Shown: in pieces, positions 48,476-60,271 of the stretch
Position numbering within the stretch: position 1 is the stretch's first letter
Layout: the number at the start of each line of letters is the position of its first letter
Source of the DNA: Acanthaster planci
Lineage: Eukaryota; Echinodermata; Asteroidea; Valvatida; Acanthasteridae
Assembly (NCBI RefSeq): GCF_001949145.1
Contig: NW_019091358.1
Coordinates: 1,453,119 to 1,517,118, forward strand
Reading direction: 5' to 3'
DNA: 64,000 nucleotides
The notes under the pieces: model-generated
The model's input: only the letters and a program-made list of their open reading frames with translations
Databases searched by the model: none
What the model was told of the DNA's origin: nothing
Position numbers and translations under genes: made by a program

Positions 48476-50790
48476 TGGCGCGATCGAAGTTACTGAGATT
48501 TCTTCAGCAGGCTGAACTGCTTTCAGGATTCAGGTTTCATTTTTGAAGTTAACTTTATTCAATTGAAAGTTAATCATGTTAATTAAAAGTGCAAAATTTT
48601 GCTCATATTTAAATGTGTACCAAACCTTGACAATTCCCTGTAGAACTAGAAACGGAGCTCCACTTCACAGTGCCACTGCCATGACGGTCAGACTGTCCTA
48701 AAATTCTTCCTCGAAACCACCCTTGAACCGAATCTATCAAACAACAATAAAATATAGACTGCCAGAATCACGATAAATTCAACATTTTACATGAACATCC
48801 AAAGATGTTAACCGCCATGTTAACAAAATATTGTCTAGGTTTATGTACACATAAGACTTAGCGTTGTAGTGAGGTCCTACTCACAGGCCTACAGCACAGC
48901 TAAAAACCACTGAAACGAATATCATACGGCGAGGTACCGTATTATCCCGTTATGTCCATACTAGTATGTAGTTAAGACATGTACAGACCCGAACAAGTTG
49001 ACTGATTTTTTATTTTTCTGTAAAAGCAAGTAAAAAAATCATTAGTCGGCGAAAGACTTAAATTATTGACCACATCAACAGTAATTCTTCACGGCCACCA
49101 ATTCCTTGCAAACGCACCGTGTCTTCTCAGTTGTTTCCTCCATACATGATCATGATTCTCCATACATGGTCGTGATGGTTGACTCATGACAAAAGGATCG
49201 CTAATAAAAAGTATGGTTACTTTGTTGAGAATGACTTGACATCATCACTTCTTTGGCAATGTGAAAAAAAGTTCCAGTTTGTGGAAACATTACACCATGC
49301 AGTGTGCACAGTTTGGTCACAGTATGTCAGTACATGTATGTGTAAGTAAAAATGTTCAAGAGCACAGTTGGTTGTGACATTCTAATTCAAACTGTAGGCT
49401 AGTCGTCTCCGCTCACAATGTCTGCAGTGAATGTGGTATGTGTCAAGGGCACTCTGTGAATACGTGTACTTTGTACCGCACTCAATTAATGCTTGTACTG
49501 TACATGCACATGTACCCTGTACTTGCATAATAGAGGACTGTACTGTTCTGTTTACTCCGTTGGCAAATGAAGTAAATGTCTAGACTACATGTGACCCCGC
49601 CAACAATAGACTGCGCCATGCGCCTCCAAATTATGACTTTTACAAAAACATTGTCGAGTACTTAAGTAAAAAATTGTGCAAAATATCAAACAATATTCTG
49701 CCAGTAGCTTTGGCACACCTTTTACACCCCAGCACTGATGCAATAATATACAAAATGAAGAAAAAGACAGGTTTTAAACTAGTTAGGTCTGCCATCGGAG
49801 GATGAAATTTAGCCAATAACAGAGCAGAAAAAATAAAGCAAACACATGGCGACGGCTGCTCACGCCGCGCACGCCGCGCACGCCGCGCACGTGCATGTAG
49901 CACGCGTACACGTCATTGTATTGCATATATCGTGACACTCGTGCAATGAGTTTAGCTGTTGGGGAAGATTTGTTGCTTGCATTTCGCTGGCAGCAAGGAA
50001 GGTCAAATTCTTAACACCTGTTCAACTTGAAAAGAATGCTGTACAGAATGGGAGAAACTGGAGACAGAAAGGATAGAGTCCCGCTGGGAAAACCGAGATT
50101 CTTGCAAGATTGAACATCACACACTTTGTTTATTTTTTGTATAAAAGTTTTTCTGGTCATTACCTATATGCACTCAAGCCTTTATTCTCTCATAATTACT
50201 TGAATTTTTTTACTGTGTAATTTAGGCACTAAGTCTACTTAGCCCATGGTGAGATGTTGCAGCCTCAGCCGCAGGTATGTGACCACGAAGAAGTAGAAAC
50301 ACATTTGCTTTTGCATGCCAAGTTCCCATATGATGACGGATATACTGCTCTATTACAATTGCAGTCCAGACAATGGCGTAGCTATCATTGTATTCCTACA
50401 AGGGTCAAAATTGCTTTTCCACACAGGTGATTCTAAAGACAGCGTTGCCTTCATGTTGCAGTCTTTTACAATTCTAAATTCATTTGTAAATATTGGGATT
50501 GTTCAAATGCGAGCAATTTTACTTAGCCTTATTTATCTTTACATGTGATATACAGGTACGTCCCATTCGCTTGTGACATTCCCTTTTACAATATTACCTG
50601 ACTCAGATACCATTTATGTTTTGCGTACATCACGTCACTGTGGAGAATGAAACCATAGTCTAATATGATTCACAGCTGCTTGCTGTCCACCACACTGCTT
50701 AAGGTAGTTCCAGTAAAGAGCTGTGTGTCCTTTCACATCATTATTACGTTATACTTAAAAGAAACCGGTGCCAAGGAATCGACCATCGAT
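48476..50790. other. Intergenic with a short GC minisatellite
   Basis: The only clear structure is three copies of the 9-mer CACGCCGCG at 49861-49890, followed by CACGTGCATGTAGCACGCGT. No gene-like ORF. Confidence 0.5.
49861..49890. repeat. CACGCCGCG minisatellite
   Basis: Three tandem 9 bp units in an otherwise AT-rich region. Confidence 0.8.
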
Positions 50791-50794
50791 TTCA

Positions 50795-51310
50795 CAAGTA
50801 CGGCAAATGCTTTGGGCCACTGAGGATGTTTGCCAGGCTCTTGTTGGGCTTCACTCTATCACTGACTCCGATACAACCAGTGCAAGTTATTCGAAAAGGG
50901 AAAAGGGATGCATTCAAACTCATTACGACTTGAGCTACGTTCATCCCTAAAATACAAACTAGCAGCTCTTTGGAGTCAAGAAGTAAACAAGAACAAGTGC
51001 AGGTATCACATGTATACCACTGGGAAGAAGTATTGTGAGGAACAATTTTACCCCAACGATGATGCCTGCTGTCTCCATCTTGCAAGAAATGGTTGTCAAT
51101 CATTAATTTTTAGATGGATGCTACAGCAAAAGATAAATGCCCCATTTGCAGCTGAGTTAGGGTTTGATGTAGAGGTAACCATACAATGGCAAATAAGGAA
51201 ACCTTCCGCGAATGCAGTGCTTAAAATTGATCAGCTGCTCTTGTAAACAGTTTCGGTGCTCCTTGCTCCTACGCAGGTGCATCAAATGAACTGTACAGAT
51301 TTGTGCAACA
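50795..51310 (+). pseudogene. Broken copy of a widespread Cys-rich, mobile-element-associated gene family
   Basis: Pieces in shifting frames line up with a family of uncharacterised invertebrate proteins I know by pattern: LVGLHSITDSDTTSA (family: GxHxxTGCDTTSAF), then FYPNDDACCLHLARNGCQSL with INAPFAAELGF and IQWQIRKPSANAVLK, then ISCSCKQFRCS and MNCTDLCNT (family: Cys-rich tail CxCKxxxC...CTDLC). At least two frameshifts and stops separate them, so it is not functional. Family function is unknown; it spreads in many copies in marine invertebrates, which suggests a mobile origin. The alignment is from memory of the pattern. Confidence 0.5.
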
Positions 51311-52865
51311 CTTTAGGATAATGAAACAATGATGAAAACCTGAGAAATGAAGCAGAAGCAGGTAACATCAACTTCCAAGGCCAGCACATTAATGATGGTA
51401 CTGACTCTGCTGTCTCAGAGGACCTATAGTGTGCTTGTGACTGCAACGTTGCCAAAAACTTCCTTTTATTCCTTTCAAGTGAGTGGACTTGGTGGATAGT
51501 CTTAGGTGCGCGAAAATTGCCAACTCGAGGATATTAATAGCTCACGCCCTGTTCATAGGGATCTGCATAATTATGTACATAGTTGGGTATTTTTTGTATG
51601 GTATAGGGTATTTTTACTCTACAGTTTGGATTACACATAAAGCAGTATGATTTATAAATGTAATTCGAATTCAATTAGATGAAGAACGAGTACATTCTGA
51701 CACTGTACAACACAAGGAAGCCGTGTAGCCGTGTAGTTGCGTAGCCTCAGAAGAGCCAGAGAGAGACAGAAATGCGTGTCTTAAATAGTACACCGTATTT
51801 GAACTGACTGCTCCTTGTGTTGGAACTCATAACAAGCTAGGACAAAAACAAGAATCTAGGATTCCAGTCGATGTACCTGTACAAGTATTATTACAAATCG
51901 GGCGGTTATCATAGTCATTTGTTCATCCTATTCAGCTTTATTATTGTTGTTGATTCTTGTGTTCATACAGTTACTGAAGGTTAATAAAATTTAGTAGAAC
52001 TGAGTTTGTAGTTCAGAAAATGGTGTGAATTAGAACTGTTTAAATCAGACGAAAGAACGTTTTGAGGAACTGTCTGTTTTGTGAGTGTGGGTTGCATATA
52101 AATTAATTTTCATAGTGCTGTAGTTGAGTCCACTATTTTCGAGTCCGATCGAGCCCTGCTACAGTTCGAATCGGAGTCCAAAAATCTGAGTAATGTCTAT
52201 TCGAAATAGAGCATACATACCGTAACAAAAGTTTGGAGTCAGATTTTGTTTAATCATCATAAATTGGAATCAGACATAGGTTTAATATTTTGTTGCAGTA
52301 AATGATTCCCCGTCTGTTGCAAAATGATAAACATGCCCATGTGGCCCTCCATAGTTACGCCATTGCCATGAGGTTTATAAATCGGTCAATTTCAGGAAGA
52401 CTCGTGCGTTTATTGGGCTAAGTCCTGGAGTCTTTTGGAAAACGAAACAAAAAAAAAAGAGTTCGAGTCTGGACCTTTCAGTTGAGTCCGAGTCCAAATT
52501 GTATGTAGGCCAGCGATATTGGTTTGTTTTTGATTCACTTGGTGGTCAGTTTTACTCTGACACATTTCATTTTATTTACTTTATTGAGGTATAGTATTTC
52601 GTGTGCATTTACCAAGTGTGAACATTCTTTGTCATATGCAGCAAGGTATGAGACGGAGAGAACNAGTCTGGAATGTGTTTAGGGATTGGACATGTTGGGG
52701 GGGTACCCCTCGGTCTCATTTCTTGCTGGGTTTATTCTTTGTTTTCCATCTTTAATTAGTCCGAGGCCACTTACATATTGTGATTTTCTTGAAGCGTGCT
52801 TTGTCTCGTTGATTGTTTTATAGATTAACCGCAAACTGCAAGGTTTATGCTTGACTAGATGTCTT
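51311..52865. other. Intergenic, no recognised gene
   Basis: Mostly AT-rich. A G-run segment (ATTGGACATG, then GGGGGGGTACCC) at 52684-52712 resembles 13652-13686. One ambiguous base (n) is at 52664. Confidence 0.5.
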
Positions 52866-53380
52866 AAGCCTGGTTTCCATATTGACGTAAGAAACGCAGC
52901 GAGCAACGCAATCAGGACGCAAACTGCAACGCGGACAAATGGAAACATGCCAAACAGAAGTGTCGCCGACAACGCAGACAAACGCAAACCAGCCCACAAA
53001 CGATCGACCAAGTTGAGCCAGGTTCAATTTTGCAGACTGCGTTGAGTTGCTGGCGTGACCGGCGTGCTACGATGACCCTCTCGCCTAGTTCCACGAATTT
53101 TGCCCATTTTCTCCTTAATGCTTAAATATTACACCCCACTGTTCAACTAAATAGCTGATCGTCAATGAAATGCGTGAAACTGGAGTACAAGTGTGGCATC
53201 ATGAAGCGATAAGGTCAATCTAAAAAAGTGTAGTCCACCAAAAATCACGGAGTTTCTGACGCCATTTTGTTTCAATTTTGGGTAGAATGGCACCATGCAC
53301 TGTTTCTTCCGTTCGTGGCTGCGTCTTCATATCTTGCGTTCTATCTGCGTTACAACTGACCATGTGAAAAGCCAGGCTTT
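52866..53380. mobile_element. Inverted-repeat element with AAGCCTGGTTTCC-type ends
   Basis: The left end reads TAAGCCTGGTTTCCATATTG. The right end, read inverted, is TAAAGCCTGGCTTTTCACAT, similar over 12-20 bp. The inside holds AACGCA/ACGCAAAC repeats (52889-52930) and their partial inverse (TCTGCGTT, TTGCGTTC) near 53336-53353. The element ends about 120 bp before the cyclase start codon. Boundaries are approximate. Confidence 0.5.
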
Positions 53381-53503
53381 AGTGTATTCAAGCAGGCCAC
53401 ATCAGCAATATCACATCAAATCAATATCATATGATACTGAAGGTCGATTTATGGTATTTCTCTTTGCTTCAATACAGCAAGTCCTTGCTCTTGAACGACC
53501 GAT

Positions 53504-54689
53504 ATGGCTCATATATCAGAAATTCCAGTTTTTGTCGCCTTCCTGCATATGGCCGTCTGGACGTCAGCTTTGGAAAAAGGTCAAGTTCTGGACATGACTT
53601 ACCCATTTGGTGAATCAACCTTGTACTGGCCTGGCAATGGAATGTTTGAATTGGATATTCAGGCACGGGGCCCTTCTGGTGTTCTGCCCTGGTAAGAATA
53701 ATTAATCTTCCAATTTTGCTGGCATTGAAGTAAAGAACACTAAGAATTACACGATATTCCAGGTTAGCGTTTAAGTGGCTTTTGTTGGAATTTAAGCAGC
53801 TTATTCAGCGGTGTGTAAAGTCAAAGGTCTCAACAGCCTGGTTACTCTTTGCATGAGATACTCGTATGAATAATGTGCAATGTACTTATATTCTGAAACA
53901 AACTGAAATGTAACGCCTCGTTGTTATGAAAGTCCGTGTGTCCCAAATCTTTACACCGATTTACCCAGAAGACGGAATATTTTACATTCAAGGTACGAGG
54001 GTAATGCATTCAGTGGTCCAGAACACGGCGGAACTCACGTTGACGCTCCCTCCCACTTCTCTGAAGGCAAGCTGCGTGTGGATGAAATACCAGTTACCAA
54101 GTTTAGCGGTCCGGCCGTTCGAGTGGACATTACTGTTAAAGCCAAAGAGAACGAAGACTACGCGATGTCGGTTAAGGATCTGCAGGACTGGGAAGCCGTC
54201 CACGGCAGGATTCCGGACGGCTCTCTGCTCTTCGTCTACACCGGTTGGGGAGCTTTTTACCCGGATCGGCTGGCCTACTTTGGGTCACCGCGCAACGATA
54301 CTTTCCTGGATGATCAAGGGCAATCATTGCTCCACTTCCCAGGCGTGGGGCCAGAGGCAGCTACGTGGTTGGTCGCAAATCGAACCATATCAGGTCTTGG
54401 GATCGACACGCCATCCATCGATCACGGACAAAGCACTAGTTTTATGACGCACCAGATTTTATTTGGCGCAAACATCTACGGCATCGAGAACGTGGCTAAC
54501 CTCGATCAGCTTCCAAACACGGGAGCGAAGGTGTACGTACTTCCCATGAAAATTGAAGAAGGGAGTGGAGCACCTGTTCGCATCATCGCCATGTTGGATG
54601 AAGAGGGTACCTCTGCCGCAACCACTACGCCTCCATCTGATGCCGTGTATTTACACGGCCTGTTTTTGCTGTGCTTGCTGCTTTGTTAG
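53504..54689 (+). CDS. Cyclase-family metal hydrolase, secreted, possibly GPI-anchored
   Basis: Two exons, 53504-53691 and 53993-54689 (TAG), joined in phase to 294 residues; the family is usually about 210-270. The metal-site motif HGGTHVDAPSHF (74-85; family HxGTHxDxPxHF) is intact, as are DMTYPFGESTLYWPG (33-47) and GLGIDTPSIDHG. The family includes bacterial kynurenine formamidase (KynB) and isatin hydrolase, which open amide rings with divalent metal; the substrate here is unknown. Residues 1-27 look like a signal peptide (hydrophobic FVAFLHMAVW). The C-terminus is a Thr/Ser/Pro linker followed by AVYLHGLFLLCLLLC, the pattern of a GPI-attachment signal. Vertebrate AFMID is an unrelated alpha/beta hydrolase. 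Confidence 0.9.
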
Positions 54690-56964
54690 AAATAGGGAGA
54701 GGGTAATGTTTAGGAACTAACACAGAATGTTTTTCGTAGTATTTCTACTTTTCTATTTCTAGCATAAAGGTTTTGAAGAACATGGGTACTTTTGTATTTC
54801 TGGTGGGTAGAATGAGCGTCGTTTGGTGCCTGCGCGCTTTAATCGGCATTTGTCTGCTCCGTCAGGTCGGAATTCTTCTAAGGTCGGCATGTTCAAACAG
54901 CATAACAATTAAAGTATTGTGACTTATGATGTTTCCTCCTGATAAAACTTCCTGTAAGTACCCGCCTCGAGTTGAAGCACCCAATCGTCGTTTGAAAAGA
55001 ACCATTTTGGTCGAAAGAGTTCATTTTGTTGGTGGCGATGCGACCGTAACGCGTGCATTTCATAGTCGTTCGTGCAGCGAAGTTCGATTCCGACCAAACT
55101 GAGCCGCCATTGCTGAAAAAATGCAGCCTCTCTTGATTCAGCGCAATTCTCATACCAACTGTTCTTTCGATGCGCAGCACGCTGAGTACCGAGAACTTGA
55201 AAGTTATACCTTTAGCCCATTATGTTGCAAGTAATTTAATGAAACCGACAGTTCTACTCAAGACGGGGACACAATTAGGTCCGAAAATGGGGCATATTTT
55301 AAGATCAAACAGCCTGATATAATAGAGACGAAAGAGAGACACAGTCAATTAACTAATCAGTGTTTGAAATCATCATTCCATCATTCGATGCCTTCCTAAA
55401 ATTATTATTTACTCCAATTTACTCCACGTTTTACCCAAGTTCAATGTTTTCGTTCAGACTCTTGTATATACAAAATGCTGCATGTACGCAAAGACCATGC
55501 AATAAAATAAACATTGATCTCCATTATCGCGCATTGTTTGTGCGGAGGAGGGTAATGTGATGCTGTATCCTGTGCCTTTATGGTCAACATAACCTTTTTC
55601 TCATGGGATGTTGGCTAAGCCCTCGGCCTCCCTCCCGAAAACAAGCCAAAATAAACATAAAATGCAAGAATATCATTTCCGGAAATAACTGACAATTTTC
55701 TTATTAACTAACCCTTTCGAAAGCGATAATGTTAACCTGTTTTTGTGTGTGTTTGTTTTTAATTGTATTTGTTACACCTATTGTCTGCGGTCTTGCTTTA
55801 GCAATTTTTCACTTTGGGTCGGTTCAATCGTTATTTGTTCAGTGTGTAAAACTGTGAGAATTCCATCAGGACATGCAATAAGTTTTGTCAGTAAATATGA
55901 TGTCGAAACTGTTCATGGGTTTTTCCGTCTGGTTTCGACGAGCCAACATTGAAAAAAATCATCAATAAAATTATTTTAATTTTACACACTCTCAGGAAAA
56001 ATTGTACTAAATAAAATTCATTCATATATGGAGTAATACGGAAGTGTGAGAATCTTTTCTGTGAGCACAAAGTGAGCGCAGCTTAAAATGAGCGACCAAA
56101 CTAACTTCCTGCCGTTTTAAAAAAGACACTTATTAATCAGCTGAAAAGGTTTAGTTCACAACGTGACTTAAAAATTTACATTTAACAACTACTTTCCGGC
56201 ATAAAAAGTCAGTTTTAACTGAGAACGAATAATGCTGTTATGTAGACAAAGTTTCTTTTATTGCGTTGACTTTGAATTCCCTTGTTTGTAACTTCATTCA
56301 ACAGAAACGTTAGCACATCTGCTTGTCACTTTGGTTTCATCTCTACCCCGAAGAGGAATCTGTTATATCACGTCGCCTGTCACACGATTTAGGTTCAGTG
56401 CATCTTTGGATCCGACAAACACAAATCATGGCTGTCTTGGAGATTTTTCCGGTGAAATCTGGTGAAAATAAACGACAAATTAGTCATTAAGTTTTTGAAA
56501 TCACTTTTGCCAATAAGTAACATTTTACACGGTCCCAGCTTCGAGATAATGAAGTTTCATATGCAAAGCCTGGGAGGCTAGATAGACTGTCATAAATTTC
56601 TTACTAGGCCTACATAGGCTTAACTTAAAGTTAAGCATTATAAAGTACAACTTGAGAAACTTTCTGAAACTAAAAAAAGTGCGACTCACATTTCCTTCTG
56701 TTCCTTCTTCCAAACTTGACATTGATCTTCGGTAATTCACTGCTGCGTACACCTCTACCTTTATTCGTTCCAAATTTATCCATTCTAAGTGCCTAATTCA
56801 GTTTTTCTTCGAAATCTGACGATTGAAGCACAAAAACCTCAAACGGGTTTTGTAAAACTCCATTTGAAAGTACACGCAATGAAATTTGTAACGCTCGTTA
56901 TTTACCCTCCTGAAAATACGCATACGCAGGACGCATTTTGGACGCAATGTCCTATCCAGTCTAT
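54690..56964. other. 3' flank of the cyclase gene and intergenic sequence
   Basis: An ATTAAA at 54907-54912 could end the cyclase transcript. Repeat family C copy 2 lies at 54963-55160. The rest is AT-rich without a recognisable gene. Confidence 0.5.
54963..55160 (+). repeat. Dispersed repeat family C, copy 2
   Basis: Ordered landmarks: CGAGTTGAAGC, TTTGAAAAGAACC, GAGTTCATTTTGTTGGTGGC, GATGCGACCGTAACGCGTGC, ATTTCATAGTCGTTCGTGC, TTCCGACCAAACTGAG, CATTGCTGAAAAAATG and CCTCTCTTG. It is the fullest of the three copies in this window. Confidence 0.68.
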
Positions 56965-57280
56965 GGGTGCGTTCGATTAGCTTCCCTAACACACCAGTGT
57001 TACACTCAAGGGAAGCCTCAAAATGAGGCTTATCGAACGCTGCAGTATGTTTTCCAAGGCATTCTGGGAAAAAGATCAAGTCCCCGCCTCGTTCCATCGT
57101 GTACGTCCATGCTCGAACAGTCCATCCGTGACGTCATTACACTCGGGCAGCCTCCAGAGACCCGCTCGCCAGCTGGGGTAGTGGTGGCTGACACCAGGGC
57201 AGGCACGAACATCGCGTGATGGCTAAACGAACGCTCTCGTGTAAGTTTGACTTTTAAGTGTAAGCTAATCGAACGCACCC
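56965..57280 (+). mobile_element. MITE with GGGTGCGTTCGATTAGCTT termini, copy 1
   Basis: The left end GGGTGCGTTCGATTAGCTT and right end AAGCTAATCGAACGCACCC are inverse complements; the right end extends through TAAGCTAATCG. The 316 bp body contains TCCAGAGACCCGCTCGCCAG and TGACGTCA and has no ORF. A second copy in opposite orientation is at 57624-57940. Confidence 0.78.
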
Positions 57281-57365
57281 TATATAATGGAGATCAATGG
57301 GAATAAATTCGTTACACGTACGCATTGTGCTCCGCGTCAAACGCGCCATTGATCTCCATTATAAA
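57281..57365. repeat. Short inverted repeat ATAATGGAGATCAATGG
   Basis: ATAATGGAGATCAATGG (57284-57300) faces CCATTGATCTCCATTAT (57345-57361), a 17 bp perfect stem with a roughly 44 bp loop between the MITE copies. A related GAATGGAGATCAATGG occurs near 6010. Confidence 0.75.
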
Positions 57366-57623
57366 CGCTCGCCTATGGGTGCATTGCACCAAATGGTTGT
57401 ATTTCTGCGCGCGAGCTCATTTATATTATGATCCCAAAGGCTTTTACAATAAGACATGCCATAATCAGGAGGGAACATAGAAGTATTTCCATAAAATCGA
57501 ATTTGGGATTGATAGTTTCCAGTTCGGGGTATTTCTTTCACAAAAAGCCCAGAACTGGCGGGCCTATTTTGGATAGAGGCGAGCGGCTACATGCAGAACT
57601 GAGCCCATAGTGTTACTACCTAT

Positions 57624-57940
57624 GGGTGCGTTCGATTACCTTACACGTGTAAGTCAAACTTACACGAGAGCGTTCGTTTATCCACCACGTGATCTTCGTG
57701 CCTGCCCCGGTGTCAGCCACCACTACCCCAGCTGGCGAGCGGGTCTCTGGAGGCTGCCCGAGTGTAATGATGTCACGGATGGCCTGTTCGAGCACGGACG
57801 TACATGATGGAACGTGGCGGGGACTTGACCTTTTTCCCAGAATGCCTTGGAAAACACACTGCAGCGTTCGATTAGCCTCATTTTGAGGCTTCTCTTGAGT
57901 GTAACACTGGTGCGTTCCGGGAAGCTAATCGAACGCACCC
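57624..57940 (-). mobile_element. MITE with GGGTGCGTTCGATTA termini, copy 2 (inverted)
   Basis: Same element as 56965-57280 in reverse. CTGGCGAGCGGGTCTCTGGA and TCCCAGAATGCCTTGGAAAA are inverse complements of sequence in copy 1. Both ends are preserved. The two copies could pair over about 300 bp. Confidence 0.78.
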
Positions 57941-57982
57941 AAAGATAGTATAGCGCTGCGCGCCGCTCTATACTATTTTTGG
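57941..57982. repeat. Hairpin AAAGATAGTATAGCG / CGCTCTATACTATTTTT
   Basis: An imperfect 15 bp stem with a GC-rich loop (CTGCGCGC) directly abutting MITE copy 2. Confidence 0.65.
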
Positions 57983-58412
57983 TTACTACTATTTTAGGGG
58001 GAACCTTCTGGGAAAAGCGAAAAAAAATTTGTGGCTAACCCCAGAAAATTTTAACGAAAAGTGATCTTCTAGCTGTAATCTTGAATTTACAGAGGAAAAA
58101 TGGAGGCCAACCTCTTCCCGAGAATCAACAGGCGGCGCTATTTCAGTTTGATTTTGCACTGTTTTCTATGGGAGCGTATTTAGGTGTAGTGCAACCCTAT
58201 GGACCTTATCGCAGGTAATTGTTTTTTTATACTCCGCGTGCGGACGCAAAGGACAGTGGGTAAAATTGTGGTCAACAAAACCCGCTGATTGCTGTTTGTC
58301 ATACGTAAAGTTGCAGCCGTGCCTGGTTTGAAATGAAAATGTAACACCATGAAAATCGGTCTCTTTTAAATTTTAAAACCATGAATCTCTACTGAAATAA
58401 GCGACGATGAAG

Positions 58413-59529
58413 TGTGGAGTCACATCCGAGGTTTACCTGTAAATACACTGAAGGAGATCTTGACAACGGCAGAAATTCCAACGTCAACAACGAAAGAAAG
58501 TCCTTAGAGAACTTTTCTACGCCGTTTAGTAAGGGTTTCCGGTATTTGCTCAATGCAAATGAAGAGAAAGAGAGCAGACGGCAAGCTAGACTTTGCATAC
58601 TTAGGTTTAGAGAAAACTTCAAGCTGCTTCACCTACTTACACTTGAGGGCTGGGAAGACACTGGGAAGACACTTCAGGCAACATACCACCAATTGGCCCG
58701 GAGAGCATTGCCTGAATCAATATTTCCGGAGACGTAAGTGTTCATTCATGTGATCAATGCAATGGTGGGAAAGATTTTACAGTTAATTATCCGGTTGCAA
58801 ACGGAAATCGTCTGAGGTACCTGACAGCAGAAAAACTTACGTTCGTGGACAGGTATTCATCCATAAATATTCAAAAATTAATCAGTTACCTAAGACACTT
58901 AAGTATGACAATTAAGTCTGTTTCTCCGACACGGACGGCCGTGTGCTATACGATGCTACCACGGTCACTGCCTGTCTGGAAACAGAATTTATTTCCTTTG
59001 CGTACGGCTTGGTTGTAATTATTTTTGTATCAGTTATGATCTCTATGAAAGTCATTGTTGATGGAATATTGAAATGACAGGAATCTAGAACTGAAAAAGT
59101 ACGTCAAATGTTCTTAGAAAATACTTTGTACGCGACCAACTGTGAGCTAGGATGCTGCAGTCTTTCCTCCAACTGCACACACTTCATCCATGATATATCC
59201 GTGAATCTAGCCATTTTTATACATGGAAGAACTTTTTATATAACATGCCGAGTCATTGTCTAGCTTACTTGTCTATGTTTTTTTCTTCTAGGCTATCCTT
59301 GAAGAATGAATCATTTAGGGACGTAGGACAGGAATTGCTGCAGCTGTACTTCTGTTTCTACTTATTGTATGCATTCGACTTTGTTTATTTTCAAGGTTCA
59401 TCAGTAACTGAGTGGATTCATAAACTGAAAATGACAGTTTGTTTTCAAATAAAGATTCTTCTGATAGTTGTTACTGTCAAAACATACTCACAAAATGACA
59501 GGAAGAAGACACAATGTGTAAACAGATAA
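58413..59529 (+). other. Candidate spliced ORF, two exons, unrecognised
   Basis: An open frame to 58733 ends before a strong donor (GTAAGT). A strong acceptor (TTTTTTTCTTCTAG) at 59291 starts an exon at 59292 that joins in frame: ALPESIFPE-T-LSLKNESFRDVGQ. The joined frame ends at TAA 59527-59529. The first exon has no ATG in this frame, so a further upstream exon would be needed. Another frame of the same exon reads GLPVNTLKEILTTAEIPT but stops at 58506, so the locus may be frameshifted. No family recognised. Confidence 0.28.
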
Positions 59530-60271
59530 TGATTTCAGTCTTTGATACAAACCTGGCATAAACTTTAAAACTGTATAGGGGCTTACATTTTAATTTAATC
59601 GTTTACAACTACAGTCATTTGCAAAAGTTTAAGAACACTTGGAATTTTATTGGTATGTTTGTCACTGGACCTGTATTACATTGTCTCATTGAATGATTAC
59701 TTAACATGTTTTACAGTTGTGCGTAATATCAGTGTTTTTTATAGCTGATTTCAGTTTTTTTGTGTGTGTAGATGTTGACCCCGAATTTACTCTCTTTTGA
59801 ACACTTGGTCTGTACAAAAATATGGGAACTTTTTACATTACAGCTTTTTCTAGCTGTTTCCAGCTTTATTTCAAGTGGCCATTCACACCCTTACCCCTGT
59901 ACAACAGGCAGCTCAAGAGGGACGGAATTATCCAGAATTGTCTCTTCGCCCTCTTTTGACCGCAGCAGCCTTGGTTCCCTCTCCTCTTTGACCTATTGAT
60001 ATCACCCTGCCATCCTGGTATATATCATATTTGTGAATAAATTGTGGTTGAGGATAATGTAGACATCATTTGCTTTAGACCTGTATCCGTTCTTGTATAC
60101 TCATATCCTAAGTACTCTTCAGTTTTAATCAGGGGAACGTTCCACCTTCCTCCCGCCGTCCAACTGACGTGGGGCTAGTCCGCTAAACTACCAATATTGA
60201 GGATCGATATCGGAAGCCCAGGAGACACGCATCACGTTAACACCTTGGATGCTACCATGCTGTGAAGGGAT
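59530..60271. other. Intergenic, no recognised feature
   Basis: AT-rich sequence; short ORFs have no recognisable protein content. Confidence 0.5.

Noticed and set aside
52664-52664. Single ambiguous base n
   Set aside because: An assembly or base-calling ambiguity, not a biological feature.
53926-54447. 173-residue plus-strand ORF overlapping the cyclase
   Set aside because: Alternative frame of cyclase exon 2; the frame with HGGTHVDAPSHF is the real one.
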